Part shown: one piece after another, positions 53,873 to 63,017 of the stretch
Layout of the letters: the number at the start of each line of letters is the position of its first letter
How positions within the stretch are numbered: the first letter of the stretch is position 1
Source of the DNA: Rhizobium sp. WSM4643
GTDB taxonomy: Bacteria; Pseudomonadota; Alphaproteobacteria; Rhizobiales; Rhizobiaceae
Length of the DNA: 64,000 bases
NCBI RefSeq assembly: GCF_025152745.1
Contig: NZ_CP104041.1
Location: 62,001 to 126,000 of the forward strand
Direction: 5' to 3'
Notes under the pieces: model-generated
What the model saw: the letters and a program-made list of their open reading frames with translations, nothing else
Database searches by the model: none
Told to the model about the DNA's origin: nothing
Made by a program: the position numbers and the translations under genes

Positions 53873-55234
53873 TTGCGCTCGGGTCTTTCACATTCACTTG
53901 CTCGGATCTTCAAAGCTCTTCGCGGTCTCGGAAGAGACAGAGGCGGCAATGTTGCGATCGTCGTTGCGCTCACCCTGGTGCCGATGATCGTCGCAGTCGG
54001 CGCGAGTTTTGACTACATCAGGACCTACAATGTCCGGCAGAGGATGCAGAGCGACCTCGACACGGCGCTGATCGCTGCAGTCAAAGAGATCGATACCGAC
54101 GACACCGTCGCTCTCAAGCAAAAGGTTTCCGACTGGTTCCATGCGCAGGTGGAAAACAGCTATGCGCTTGGCGACATCGACATCGATACATCAAACCATA
54201 AGATCACGGCGACGGCCGGCGGCACGGTTCCGACGACGCTGATGAAGATCGCCAACATCGACACCGTTCCCGTCAGCGTGGCAAGCGCCGTCAAGGGGCC
54301 GGCCACCTCCTACCTCAACGTCTATATCGTCATCGACACATCCCCGTCGATGCTTCTGGCGGCAACGACGGCCGGCCAGTCGACCATGTATTCCGGCATC
54401 GGATGCCAGTTCGCCTGCCATACGGGTGATGCGCACACTGTCGGCAAGACGAAATACGCCAACAATTACGAATACAGCAAGGCCACGAACATAAAGCTGC
54501 GCGCCGATGTCGCCGGCGACGCCGTCAAGGACGTGCTCGCCTTGATCGATACGTCCGACAGCAATCATCAACGCATCAAGGTCGGATTATATAGCCTCGG
54601 CGATACCCTTTCGGAAGTTCTGGCCCCGACGCTCAGCACGGACACGGCGCGCAATCGCCTCGCGGACGCAAGCTACGGCCTCACCAGCGCGACCTCGAAG
54701 GCAGCCACCTATTTTGACGTGTCGCTTGCGACGCTCAAGCAGAAAGTCGGCACCGGCGGAGACGGGACCACCTCGAACTCGCCGCTCAAGCTGGTTCTCC
54801 TGCTGACGGATGGCGTCCAGTCGCAGCGCGAATGGGTGACCGACAAGGTGACCTGGAAAAACGGGCAGGCGATATCCGGGGCGTATTGGAACAAAGTGGC
54901 GCCGCTTAATCCGGACTGGTGCGCCTACGTCAAAAACCAGTCTGCCACCATGGCGGTTCTCTATACCGAATACCTGCCGCTCACCTCGGATTGGGGCTAC
55001 AACGCTACCGTCGGTTCGACCATGGCCAGCGCCAACTGGAAAGGCACTTATGGTGGCACCATGCAAAGTGGCGTGTCGACCAGCATCACGAGACGGGATT
55101 ACATCCCCTATGCGCTTTCCGACTGCGCATCTTCCAAGAGCCTGTTCATATCAGCATCGTCGTCAGCCGAGATCACCGCAGGCCTGTCGGCGCTGTTCAC
55201 CCAATATCTCGCATCCGTCCGGCTGACCCAATGA
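53873..55234 (+). CDS. TadG-like pilus-assembly protein with VWA-type region
   Basis: A 453-residue protein. The N-terminus has the Flp/Tad signature RGGNVAIVVALTLVPMIVAVGASFDY, one membrane span followed by a large extracytoplasmic domain. YLNVYIVIDTSPSMLLAA is a von Willebrand factor A MIDAS start (DxSxS), with LVLLLTDGVQSQ as the later strand. Two Cys pairs (GCQFACHTG, DWCAY ... DCASS) may form disulfides. The start is TTG 53873; no in-frame ATG or GTG fits. It overlaps the next gene as ATGA. Such proteins help assemble or anchor Tad pili, but no tad secretion genes are in the window. Confidence 0.85.
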   Translation: MRSGLSHSLARIFKALRGLGRDRGGNVAIVVALTLVPMIVAVGASFDYIRTYNVRQRMQSDLDTALIAAVKEIDTDDTVALKQKVSDWFHAQVENSYALGDIDIDTSNHKITATAGGTVPTTLMKIANIDTVPVSVASAVKGPATSYLNVYIVIDTSPSMLLAATTAGQSTMYSGIGCQFACHTGDAHTVGKTKYANNYEYSKATNIKLRADVAGDAVKDVLALIDTSDSNHQRIKVGLYSLGDTLSEVLAPTLSTDTARNRLADASYGLTSATSKAATYFDVSLATLKQKVGTGGDGTTSNSPLKLVLLLTDGVQSQREWVTDKVTWKNGQAISGAYWNKVAPLNPDWCAYVKNQSATMAVLYTEYLPLTSDWGYNATVGSTMASANWKGTYGGTMQSGVSTSITRRDYIPYALSDCASSKSLFISASSSAEITAGLSALFTQYLASVRLTQ

Positions 55235-55761
55235 GGCCAGGGAAACGCTTCGCATCGTTGCACCGCCTGCTTGGCGATCGCAAAGGGGTCGCTGCGATCG
55301 AATTTGCGATCCTGGCTCTGCCGCTCTTCATCATGATCTTCGGCATTATCGAAGTGTCGCTGATGTTCTTCGTCAACTCGGCGCTGGACGCTTCGGTGCA
55401 CAAGATCTCCCGGATGATCCGCACCGGCGAGGTTGCATCCTCCAAGATCACGCTGGCCGATTTCAAGGCCAGGATTTGCAACGACATGCTTCTCTCGTTC
55501 AGCTGCTCCAGCGATCTCCTGGTCAAGGTGAACGTGCTCTCGGACCTCTCGTCCGCCGCCAGCGGCGATCCCATCGACGACAGCGGCAATCTCACGGTCA
55601 CCGAGACCTATGATATCGGCAAGGGCAGCGACTACATCCTGGTTCAGACGTTCCTGCCATGGACCGCCGTCGTCAATTTCTTCAGCCTGTCGAGCGCCAA
55701 GCTTTCGGACGGCCGCTACCTGCTCGGCTCTTCCGTTCTGTTCCGCAACGAGCCTTTCTGA
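55231..55761 (+). CDS. TadE-like pseudopilin/pilus-assembly protein
   Basis: A 176-residue protein with the TadE signature DRKGVAAIEFAILALPLFIM IFGIIEVSLMFF: the Glu after IEF is the residue conserved at position +5 of processed pseudopilins, followed by a single membrane helix. The rest is extracytoplasmic, with one Cys pair (RICNDMLLSFSCSS). Coupled to the TadG-like gene by a four-base overlap. Likely part of a Flp-type pilus system. Confidence 0.86.
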   Translation: MRPGKRFASLHRLLGDRKGVAAIEFAILALPLFIMIFGIIEVSLMFFVNSALDASVHKISRMIRTGEVASSKITLADFKARICNDMLLSFSCSSDLLVKVNVLSDLSSAASGDPIDDSGNLTVTETYDIGKGSDYILVQTFLPWTAVVNFFSLSSAKLSDGRYLLGSSVLFRNEPF

Positions 55762-55762
55762 C

Positions 55763-56344
55763 ATGATGAGATGGAGCCAGTCCTTTTTCCGCTTTGCCCG
55801 ATCCCTCGCCCGTCATCTCATGCGCGACCGGTCGGCGGCTTCGGGCGTGGAATTCGCGCTCGTGTTACCGATCCTGGTGATGCTCCTGTTCGGCACCGTC
55901 GATCTCGGCCATGCGCTGACGGTCAGCCGAAAGATAGATGAGATCGCCGCTTCCACAGGCGACATGATTTCACAGCAGGGCTCCTGGACGAAGTCCGATG
56001 TCGCCAAGCTCCTCTCCGGCGCCAGCTTCATCCTGCAGCCCTATGAGACGAATGGGCTGACGATCACGCTGGCGGTGGACGATATCGCCACGAGCGGCAG
56101 CGCGACCGTCAACTGGTCCGCAGCGCTCAACACCTCGGCACTGAACTCCGGCTCCGCGAGCACGATCGAGGTCCCTTCGGAGATCCAGGATGACGGCGTG
56201 CAGGTCGTGCTGACCCGGGTGCAGTACACATTGACGACGCCGGTCTCGGCGTTCTTTTCAAACTTCACCGGGCAGAATGGCTACAGCTTCGATCGCCATT
56301 ACTTCAATCGCCCGAGGGTCGGCGACAAGATCACTTACAAATAA
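55763..56344 (+). CDS. TadE/TadF-like pilus-assembly protein
   Basis: A 193-residue relative of the preceding protein. The signature SAASGVEFALVLPILVMLLF GTVDLGHAL carries the conserved Glu and the single membrane helix, followed by an extracytoplasmic beta-rich domain (ILQPYETNGLTITLAVDDI, VVLTRVQYTLTTPV). It starts one base after the previous stop, with the TadE-like and TadG-like genes forming a three-gene unit. Lacks Cys. Confidence 0.85.
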   Translation: MMRWSQSFFRFARSLARHLMRDRSAASGVEFALVLPILVMLLFGTVDLGHALTVSRKIDEIAASTGDMISQQGSWTKSDVAKLLSGASFILQPYETNGLTITLAVDDIATSGSATVNWSAALNTSALNSGSASTIEVPSEIQDDGVQVVLTRVQYTLTTPVSAFFSNFTGQNGYSFDRHYFNRPRVGDKITYK

Positions 56345-56447
56345 GCCGGAGATCGTTCGCAGCCTTCTCACCTTGTAGACGGATGAAATCCGAAACCAAA
56401 GCAGGATGGCGCTTCCGGCATGCCGTCACTGAGCTCGACCCGCGCTT

Positions 56448-56882
56448 TCAAGCCACGGCTTGCGCGCCGGTGATTTCCACCAGCGAGCCGCACATGAAGG
56501 CCGCTTCATTCGATGCAAGGAACGCAACGAGCGCTGCCACCTCCTCCGGCCTGCCGATACGGCCGTAGGGGACGAGTTTGTCGCGATCGGCGATCGTCCG
56601 CCCAGTGTGCGCAACACCGGATTCGAGCATCGGAGCATGGATTTCGCCGGGGCAGACGGCATTGATCCGGACCTTGTCGGGCGCATAGTCGCGGGCGAGG
56701 TTCTGGGTGAACGCGGCGACCGCCGCTTTCGTCGTGTTATAGGCGATGTGGTTCGGCGCAGGGTAGAGGCCCCCATTGCGAGGCGGTATTGACGATCGCG
56801 CCGCCACCGGCGCCGATCATGTGCGGGAGGGCCGCGCGGCAGAGATGGAACATCGAATCCAGGTTGACATGCCGGCTCCTAA
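56448..56882 (-). pseudogene. Broken short-chain dehydrogenase gene
   Basis: Two overlapping minus-strand frames carry consecutive parts of one SDR: 56879 downward gives VNLDSMFHLCRAALPHMIGA, GGGAIVNTASQWG, and after a frameshift near 56770 the other frame gives GLYPAPNHIAYNTTKAAVAA, FTQNLARDYAPDKVRINAV and CPGEI to the end at 56448. The active-site Tyr and Lys (AYNTTK) survive, but the N-terminal NAD-binding half (TGxxxGxG) is absent and the reading frame is broken. Upstream it abuts the last codons of the hydroxyproline epimerase gene, so a deletion joined the two. Confidence 0.8.
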
Positions 56883-57913
56883 TCCAGCAAACCGACCTGG
56901 GGACCCCAGGTGTCGGACAGCGCAAATCCCGCCGTGAAGGGATCGTCGTCGGACAAGCGGAGCTGTTCGCGACCGTAGACATAGGCCCGGCCGGTTATTC
57001 GCGGCAGCACGGCGCGGCGGCCGCCCACCTTGGTCTCTCCGATCGCCTCCGCCAAGAATTCGCCGCCGATGATCGACCGCGACGTCCTGCGGTCTCCGAC
57101 CGAGACTTCTCCGCGGGCGTGGAGCACAGCAAGGTTCGCCGAGCTGCCCGTCCCACAGGGCGATCGGTCGACCCGGCCGGGCTGCAGTGTCGTGCAGGTT
57201 CGCACCGCGCCGTCGGCCTCCTGTCCACGAAACATCACATACGCGATCTCGTCGATACCGCTGAGGACGGGATGGGCGACCGAGACCTGCCGGGCGAGGA
57301 GCGACTTGAGCTCGATACCGGCTTCTGCGAGCAGCCGGGCATTGGCAGGTGCAATATCGAGACCGATCTGCTCGACATCAACGAGCGCGTAATAGACGCC
57401 GCCGAAGGCGACGTCGATCTTGATGCGACCCCATTTCGGCGTCTCCATCTCCTTGTCCAGCGCTTCGGCGAAGCTCGGCACATTGTCGAGGCTGACGGAC
57501 AGGCACTGGCCGTCACGGCAGACGGCGCGTGCGACGATGAGACCGGCGGGCGTGTCGAGACGGACGACCGTCTCCGGTTCCGACATCGGCACCCGCCCGC
57601 TCTCCAGAAGTGCGGTGACCACGCAGATGCAGTTGCTTCCGGACATCGGGTGGGCGCGATCGGCCTGGAGGACGACGAAGCCGGCATCCGCATCGCTGCG
57701 TGTCGGGGCGATCAGCAGGTTCACCGACATGGCGACGTTGGCGCGCGGCTCGAAAGTCACGAAGCGGCGCAGACTGTCGTCGACCGTGTTGATGTGGTTC
57801 ATTTTGTCGAGCATCGACGCACCGGGTATCTCAGGCGCTCCTGCCACGATGACCTTGCCGATCTCGCCCTGGCAGTGGACCTGTAAGAGTTCCAGGGTCC
57901 GGTTCCAGTTCAC
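56879..57913 (-). CDS. hypRE: Proline racemase-family enzyme: hydroxyproline 2-epimerase / 3-hydroxyproline dehydratase
   Basis: A 344-residue member of the proline racemase superfamily. The first catalytic position, Cys in classical racemases (MCGHG), is Ser91 here (HPMSGSNCICVV), and the second is Cys253 (VDRSPCGTGSSAN). Ser/Cys members act as 4-hydroxyproline 2-epimerases and/or trans-3-hydroxyproline dehydratases. The context (D-amino-acid dehydrogenase, DapA-type deaminase, KGSA dehydrogenase) is the trans-4-hydroxyproline pathway, so epimerisation of trans-4-hydroxy-L-proline to cis-4-hydroxy-D-proline is the likely job. Overlaps the aldehyde dehydrogenase gene as ATGA. Its 3' end abuts the broken SDR. 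Confidence 0.85.
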   Translation of the reverse strand: MNWNRTLELLQVHCQGEIGKVIVAGAPEIPGASMLDKMNHINTVDDSLRRFVTFEPRANVAMSVNLLIAPTRSDADAGFVVLQADRAHPMSGSNCICVVTALLESGRVPMSEPETVVRLDTPAGLIVARAVCRDGQCLSVSLDNVPSFAEALDKEMETPKWGRIKIDVAFGGVYYALVDVEQIGLDIAPANARLLAEAGIELKSLLARQVSVAHPVLSGIDEIAYVMFRGQEADGAVRTCTTLQPGRVDRSPCGTGSSANLAVLHARGEVSVGDRRTSRSIIGGEFLAEAIGETKVGGRRAVLPRITGRAYVYGREQLRLSDDDPFTAGFALSDTWGPQVGLLD

Positions 57914-59400
57914 TTGGCCGCCTCCCGTTTGATGTACCAGCCCCAGGGGTCCTCGCTGGTGAAGCGGGTGATCTGCTTGGTCTCGAGATAGTTGTCGAGG
58001 CCCCAGCGTCCGAGTTCTCGGCCGATGCCGGATTCCTTGTAGCCGCCCCAGGGCGCTTCGGTGAACGTCGGTTGCGAGCAGTTGATCCAGACGATCCCGG
58101 CGCGGAAGGCGGCGGCAACTCGCTCAGCGCGAGCATCGTCCTTCGACATCACAGCCGCGGCCAGGCCGAAGCGCGAGTCGTTTGCGAGCTCCACTGCTTC
58201 CTCTTCGGTCTTGAAGGCGCGCACGCAGACCACGGGCCCGAATATCTCCTCCTTCCATGCGTCGCTGTCGAGCGGCACGTCGGCCAGCACCGTCGGCCTG
58301 AGATAGAACCCCCTGTCGAATCCTTCCGGACGCGTGCCGCCGCAGGCGACGGTGGCGCCGGCCTTCCGGGCGCCTTCGATCGCCGCGACGACCTGGTCAT
58401 ATTGGCGTTTCGAGACGAGCGGGCCGAGAAGGGTTCCCTCGTCCAGACCATTGCCGATCTTGATCCTGTTCGTCTCTTCGACCAGCCGTTCGAGCAGACG
58501 GCCATAGATTGCCTCGTGCACGAGAACGCGGGAGGTGGCCGAGCAGACCTGGCCCTGATTCCAGAAGATGCCGAACATGATCCACTCGACGGCCTTGTCG
58601 ATATCGGCGTCCTCGAAGACGACGAAGGGCGACTTGCCGCCGAGCTCCAGGCTGACGGGCTTAATGTCGCGGGCAGCCGCAGCCATGATTTTCGAGCCGA
58701 CCGGTCCGGAGCCGGTAAAGGCGAGCTTATCGACCTGCCTGTGATCGATGATCGCCTGCCCGGCGATCGAGCCGGCGCCGGTTACGATATTGAGAACGCC
58801 GGCAGGCAGTCCGGCTTCGTCGGCAACCGCCGCCAACTCAAGCGCCGTCAGCGATGTCAATTCGGCGGGCTTCAGCACCACGGTGCAGCCGGCGGCGAGC
58901 GCCGGGGCAACCTTCCATGCCGCCATCAGCAGCGGATAGTTCCAGGGAATGATCGCGCCGGCCACCCCGATCGGCTCACGCACCGCCTTGGAGGTGAAGC
59001 GCTGATCGGGAAGCGCGATCACCTCCTCGGGGTTGTTGTCGAGCTGTTCGGCCAGCCCCGCATAGAAATCGAAGCAGCCCGCCGCATCGGCGACATCCCA
59101 GTCGGCCTCCGGAAACGGCTTGCCGTTGTCGAGCACTTCGAGGCGCGCAATCTCGGCCTGACGGGCGCGGATACCGTCCGCGATGGCGCGGAGATATCCG
59201 GCGCGTTGGGCCCCCGTCAGCTTCGGCCATCCATCCCTATCGAAGGCGCGGCGCGCGGCCTTCACGGCGAGGTCGACGTCTTCGGCCGTTGCGGCGGCGA
59301 TCCTGTGTATCACCTCTTCGGTCGCCGGGTTGATCACCTCGCAGGTTCCGCCCTTGGCCGGTTTCACCCATTGCCCATCAATGTAGAGTTCGCTTCGCAT
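57910..59400 (-). CDS. hypH: Aldehyde dehydrogenase, probable 2-oxoglutarate semialdehyde dehydrogenase
   Basis: A 496-residue ALDH with catalytic Asn (IIPWNYPLL), Glu (SLELGGKSP) and Cys (NQGQVCSATSR). In hydroxyproline catabolism the last step oxidises 2-oxoglutarate semialdehyde to 2-oxoglutarate, and this gene sits in the operon for it. By sequence it is nearer to betaine-aldehyde/gamma-aminobutyraldehyde-type ALDHs than to classical KGSA dehydrogenases, so the exact substrate is less certain. ATG 59400 with GGGAGT close upstream is preferred to GTG 59406. Confidence 0.82.
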   Translation of the reverse strand: MRSELYIDGQWVKPAKGGTCEVINPATEEVIHRIAAATAEDVDLAVKAARRAFDRDGWPKLTGAQRAGYLRAIADGIRARQAEIARLEVLDNGKPFPEADWDVADAAGCFDFYAGLAEQLDNNPEEVIALPDQRFTSKAVREPIGVAGAIIPWNYPLLMAAWKVAPALAAGCTVVLKPAELTSLTALELAAVADEAGLPAGVLNIVTGAGSIAGQAIIDHRQVDKLAFTGSGPVGSKIMAAAARDIKPVSLELGGKSPFVVFEDADIDKAVEWIMFGIFWNQGQVCSATSRVLVHEAIYGRLLERLVEETNRIKIGNGLDEGTLLGPLVSKRQYDQVVAAIEGARKAGATVACGGTRPEGFDRGFYLRPTVLADVPLDSDAWKEEIFGPVVCVRAFKTEEEAVELANDSRFGLAAAVMSKDDARAERVAAAFRAGIVWINCSQPTFTEAPWGGYKESGIGRELGRWGLDNYLETKQITRFTSEDPWGWYIKREAAK

Positions 59401-59433
59401 AGTCACTCCCTTGGCCTTGCGCCGACGCCACTC

Positions 59434-60672
59434 TCAGAAACGGTCGACGCGATAGGGTTTCATATCCACGGTCGGTTCGACGTCCGTGATGAGATCGGCC
59501 ATCAGCCGGCCGGTCGTCGCCGCATAGGTGAGGCCGAGATGTCCGTGGCCGGTTGCGTACCATACGTTGCGGCGCTTGGCGGAAGGCCCCATGACCGGCA
59601 CGGTGTCGGGCAGTGCTGGGCGATGCCCCATCCACTCCGTCGCCTGCCGGACCTTCAGGCTAGGCAATGCCTCCTGAGCCCTCTTCACCAGGATCTTCGC
59701 GCGCCGATAGTCCGGCGGCGCGTCGAGACCGGCCATCTCGACCGTGCCGCCGACGCGGATGCCGCCTGCCGTCGGGGTGACCATGAAGGCGCGCGCCGGC
59801 CAGATGATCGAATGGCGCATCGAGATGCCGGGCTCCATGATCTGCGTGTGGTAGCCGCGTTCGGTTTCGAGCGGGATATGTTCCCGCAGCAAGGCAGAAA
59901 GCCGGGCGGTGAAGGCACCGGCCGCAAGCACCACCTTGTCCGCCGCAATGGTGCGCCCGTCCGCCAACCGAAGCGCTGAGACGCCGGCGGCGCCTTGCTC
60001 GAAATCGACGACGTCACCTTCGGTGATCCCGCCGCCGAGCGCTTCGAACCTCTCGGACAGGGCGACGACAAGCCTGTAGGGATCGGTAATCGACCGGTTG
60101 TCGGGAAAGAGGACCGCCTTGCCGATCTTCGTCGTCAAAACAGGCTCGATGTCCCGGATGGCGTTGCCGCCAAGGATTTCGTGCCTGAAGCCGAAGTGCT
60201 CCAGGACTTCCATATGCTCCAGATCCGCCTTGAACTCGGCGTCATCGGCATAGAGACTGAGACATCCCTCAGCAGTCAGCATGTGTGTCAAGCCGGTCTT
60301 CTTCAGGAGCGCGTCCAGGTCTTCGTGGACGCGCCGGCACAGCATGGCGCCGGCCGCCTCCAGTTCCCGCAGCTTCGAAGGACGGCTTGCAGCCAGGAAC
60401 CGCAGGAACCAGGGCACCAGTTTCGGCAGATAGCCGGGGCGGATGCGGACCGGACCCTCCGGATGGAGCAGCCATTTCGGCATCTGCGCCCAGATGCCGG
60501 GACGCGAGGCCGGCATGAATTCGGTGACGGCGATGCTCGCCATGTTGCCATAGGAAGCGCCGCGGCCCGGCGCCGCCTTGTCGAGCAAGGTGACGGTCTG
60601 TCCCCGGCGCTGCAGTTCATAGGCGATTGTGGTGCCGATAATGCCGGCGCCGACGACCACGATGGATGACAC
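59434..60672 (-). CDS. hypO: FAD-dependent D-amino-acid dehydrogenase (D-hydroxyproline dehydrogenase)
   Basis: A 412-residue DadA-type flavoprotein. The FAD site is SIVVVGAGIIGTTIAYELQR, followed by DKAAPGRGASYGNMASIAV, ITDPYRLVVALSERFEALGG and the C-terminal GPSAKRRNVWYATGHGHLGL TYAATTG. In this operon it should oxidise cis-4-hydroxy-D-proline to 1-pyrroline-4-hydroxy-2-carboxylate. The start is set at GTG 60672, since GAGG lies six bases before it and the 16 upstream codons lack family similarity; an ATG at 60720 is the alternative. Confidence 0.87.
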   Translation of the reverse strand: MSSIVVVGAGIIGTTIAYELQRRGQTVTLLDKAAPGRGASYGNMASIAVTEFMPASRPGIWAQMPKWLLHPEGPVRIRPGYLPKLVPWFLRFLAASRPSKLRELEAAGAMLCRRVHEDLDALLKKTGLTHMLTAEGCLSLYADDAEFKADLEHMEVLEHFGFRHEILGGNAIRDIEPVLTTKIGKAVLFPDNRSITDPYRLVVALSERFEALGGGITEGDVVDFEQGAAGVSALRLADGRTIAADKVVLAAGAFTARLSALLREHIPLETERGYHTQIMEPGISMRHSIIWPARAFMVTPTAGGIRVGGTVEMAGLDAPPDYRRAKILVKRAQEALPSLKVRQATEWMGHRPALPDTVPVMGPSAKRRNVWYATGHGHLGLTYAATTGRLMADLITDVEPTVDMKPYRVDRF

Positions 60673-60742
60673 GGCGAACCTCGCAATTTCAGTGGTTTCG
60701 GGGCGGTTTGGCCGCCCCATAGCTGTTACCAGTCGAGGTCTG

Positions 60743-61621
60743 TTACCAGTTGAGGATCGGCTGTATCGCCGCCTTGAATTCGGCCTTCTCCTCCGCCGTC
60801 AACTCGCCGAGCGGCGCGCGGCAGGTGCCGACCGGCGTGCCCTGGAGCTCGCAGCCATATTTGATCTTCTGGACGAACTTGCCGCTCTCGAGGATGTTCA
60901 GCGCCCTGTAGAGAACCGTCATCATCTCGCGGGCCTTTTCGAGGTCGCCGGAACGGAACGTCCGGTCGAGGTCGCAGCACGCTTTCGCCATGCAGTTGGC
61001 CGGACCGCAGATCCAGGAATCTGCGCCCCAGAACATGAAGTCGAGGGCGATATCGTCGGAACCCGAGACGAGGTCGATACGGCCCTTGTAGCGCGAATGG
61101 ATGTCGACGGCGCGCTGCAGAACGCCCGAGCTCTCCTTGATGCCGATCACTCGCGGATCGCCGGCGAGCGCATCCATCAGGTCGAAGGAGATCTCGATGC
61201 CGTCCTTCGGGGGATAGTTGTAGAGGATGAGATTGACATCAGTGGCGTCGAGCACGGCACGGTAGTGTGCGAGCAGTTCGTCCTGCGTCGGACGCGTGTA
61301 GAAGGGTGTGGCGAGCAGAACGGTGTCATAGCCGATCTCCCTGGCGCGCGCCGTGTTCTCGATCACCTCGCGGGTGGCAGGCGCGTTGGTGCCGGCGATC
61401 AGGATCTCGCCGTCATTGGCGAAGTCCTTGACGAACTTCAGCACCTCGTCGCGCTCCTCGTTCGAGAGGGAGAAGTATTCGCCGGTCGAACCCATCGGCA
61501 CCCAGCCCGTGACGCCGGCCGCACGCAGTGCCGTCAGGTGCTTTTCGAACGCCTTGAAGTCGATCTTGTTGTTCGTGTCGAAGGGAGTGATGAGCGCGGG
61601 CATGACGCCGGAAAGTTTCAT
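60743..61621 (-). CDS. hypD: DapA-family 1-pyrroline-4-hydroxy-2-carboxylate deaminase
   Basis: A 292-residue DHDPS/N-acetylneuraminate-lyase-family enzyme. Schiff-base Lys162 (VIGIKESSG), catalytic Tyr134 (LILYNYPP) and the GSTGE loop at 44-48 are all present. In the hydroxyproline pathway a DapA homologue deaminates and dehydrates 1-pyrroline-4-hydroxy-2-carboxylate to 2-oxoglutarate semialdehyde. GGAG eight bases before ATG 61621. It lies between the oxidase and the transporter permeases. Confidence 0.88.
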   Translation of the reverse strand: MKLSGVMPALITPFDTNNKIDFKAFEKHLTALRAAGVTGWVPMGSTGEYFSLSNEERDEVLKFVKDFANDGEILIAGTNAPATREVIENTARAREIGYDTVLLATPFYTRPTQDELLAHYRAVLDATDVNLILYNYPPKDGIEISFDLMDALAGDPRVIGIKESSGVLQRAVDIHSRYKGRIDLVSGSDDIALDFMFWGADSWICGPANCMAKACCDLDRTFRSGDLEKAREMMTVLYRALNILESGKFVQKIKYGCELQGTPVGTCRAPLGELTAEEKAEFKAAIQPILNW

Positions 61622-61652
61622 GGGGAATTCTCCTGTCTGGGAACGACTATCT

Positions 61653-62318
61653 TCAGATTGCGAGCTTCTTCAGGATCCGGCCTTCCACGAGCGAGACGGC
61701 CCGCGTCAGAGGAAAGGCGATCGCGAAGTAAATGAGGGCGACGACCGTCAGCACTTCGACGGGACGAGCCGTGTTGTTGGAGATGTTCTGGCCGACGAAC
61801 ATCAGGTCCGCCATGCCGACGGCGGAGACCAGGGCGCTCTCCTTGAAGAGGCTGACGCAGTTGGACAGCAGCGTCGGGATTGCGCGCAGCACGGCCTGCG
61901 GCAGCACGACGTTCATCACCTGGCTCCTGCGCGGCAGACCGAGAGCGACGCAGGCGTCCAGCTGTTCCCGGCCGATGGACTTGAGGCTTGCCCGGAAGGT
62001 TTCGCTGGTGATCGCCCCCATATAGAGCGTCAGCGCGATGACACCCGACGCCAGGTTCGAGAGCTCGACGCCGAGCAGCAGCGGCAGGCAGAAGAAGATC
62101 CAGAAGAGCTGGATAAGCACCGGCGTGCCGCGGAAGAATTCGACATATATGCTGGAGATCGCACGAAGTGCGAGGTTGCGCGACGTCCTGAGGAGACCGA
62201 CGAGAAAGCCGAGGGTGCATCCGAGCGCGATGCAGATGACCGTCAGCTTGAGCGTCATCCACAAGCCGAGCAGAAGTGCGTGTTCGAAACGCAGCAGGAT
62301 GGAGAAGTCGAGCGTCAT
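61653..62318 (-). CDS. Amino-acid ABC transporter permease (HisM-type)
   Basis: A 221-residue polar-amino-acid permease (HEQRR-type) with about five spans. The family text FFRGTPVLIQLFWIFFCLPL and the EAA-like loop LKSIGREQLDACVALGLPRRSQVMNVVLPQA (shown here only as landmarks: REQLDACVALGL) are present. It pairs with the next gene as a heterodimer channel, likely importing hydroxyproline. Starts nine bases after its partner's stop. Confidence 0.88.
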   Translation of the reverse strand: MTLDFSILLRFEHALLLGLWMTLKLTVICIALGCTLGFLVGLLRTSRNLALRAISSIYVEFFRGTPVLIQLFWIFFCLPLLLGVELSNLASGVIALTLYMGAITSETFRASLKSIGREQLDACVALGLPRRSQVMNVVLPQAVLRAIPTLLSNCVSLFKESALVSAVGMADLMFVGQNISNNTARPVEVLTVVALIYFAIAFPLTRAVSLVEGRILKKLAI

Positions 62319-62327
62319 TCTGGCCTC

Positions 62328-62993
62328 CTAGCTGACAAGGATCTGGCGGCGGCGTTCGAGCAGGCCGACGATCTGGGTTATCGGGAAGGACACGGCGAAA
62401 TAGATGAGAGCGACGACCGTAAAGGTTTCGATCGGGCGGTAGGTCTCGGTGGCCAGCGTTTTGCCTTGGTACATCAGGTCCTGGATCGCCACGATCGCGA
62501 CCAGCGCGCTCTGCTGGAAGATGACGATACCGTTGGTCAGAAGCACCGGGATCGACGCGCGGAATGCCGTCGGGAAGACGATGTAGAGCACCCGCTGCAG
62601 CGGATTGAGACCGAGCGCGATACCGGCGTCGAGCTGTTCGCGCGGAACCGCCTGGATGGACGCCCGGTAGGCCTCGGCGTTGAACGCCATCAGATTGAGC
62701 CCAAGTGCCAGGATGCCCATCGTCACCGGATCGAGGAAGACGTCGAACAGCATCGGCACGCAGTAGAATATCCAGACGATCTGAACGATGGCCGGCGTGC
62801 AGCGGAAGAATTCGACGAACAGCATGAACGGCAGCCGCACGGCGCGGTAGGGGCTCATGATCAGAAGGGCGAGCGCGAAGCCGAAGACGATGCCGATGAC
62901 GTTTGCCGCAGCCGTCAGTTCGAGCGAAACCCACAGCCCCTGCAGAAGCGGAGCGATGGATACTGCGTTGAAGTCGAACGTGTAGTTCACCAT
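62328..62993 (-). CDS. Amino-acid ABC transporter permease (HisQ-type)
   Basis: A 221-residue polar-amino-acid permease, about five spans, with FFRCTPAIVQIVWIFYCVPM and the loop PREQLDAGIALGLNPLQRVL. Same length as its partner but clearly diverged, as in HisQ/HisM pairs. GAGG lies about four bases before ATG 62993. Expected to import hydroxyproline together with the ATPase and the binding protein of this operon. Confidence 0.88.
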   Translation of the reverse strand: MVNYTFDFNAVSIAPLLQGLWVSLELTAAANVIGIVFGFALALLIMSPYRAVRLPFMLFVEFFRCTPAIVQIVWIFYCVPMLFDVFLDPVTMGILALGLNLMAFNAEAYRASIQAVPREQLDAGIALGLNPLQRVLYIVFPTAFRASIPVLLTNGIVIFQQSALVAIVAIQDLMYQGKTLATETYRPIETFTVVALIYFAVSFPITQIVGLLERRRQILVS

Positions 62994-63017
62994 GCCCTCC
63001 TTGCCGCTTGATATGGC

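Noticed and set aside
61353..63011. 552-codon plus-strand frame over the hydroxyproline importer
   Set aside because: Antisense of two permeases and the deaminase; no motif.
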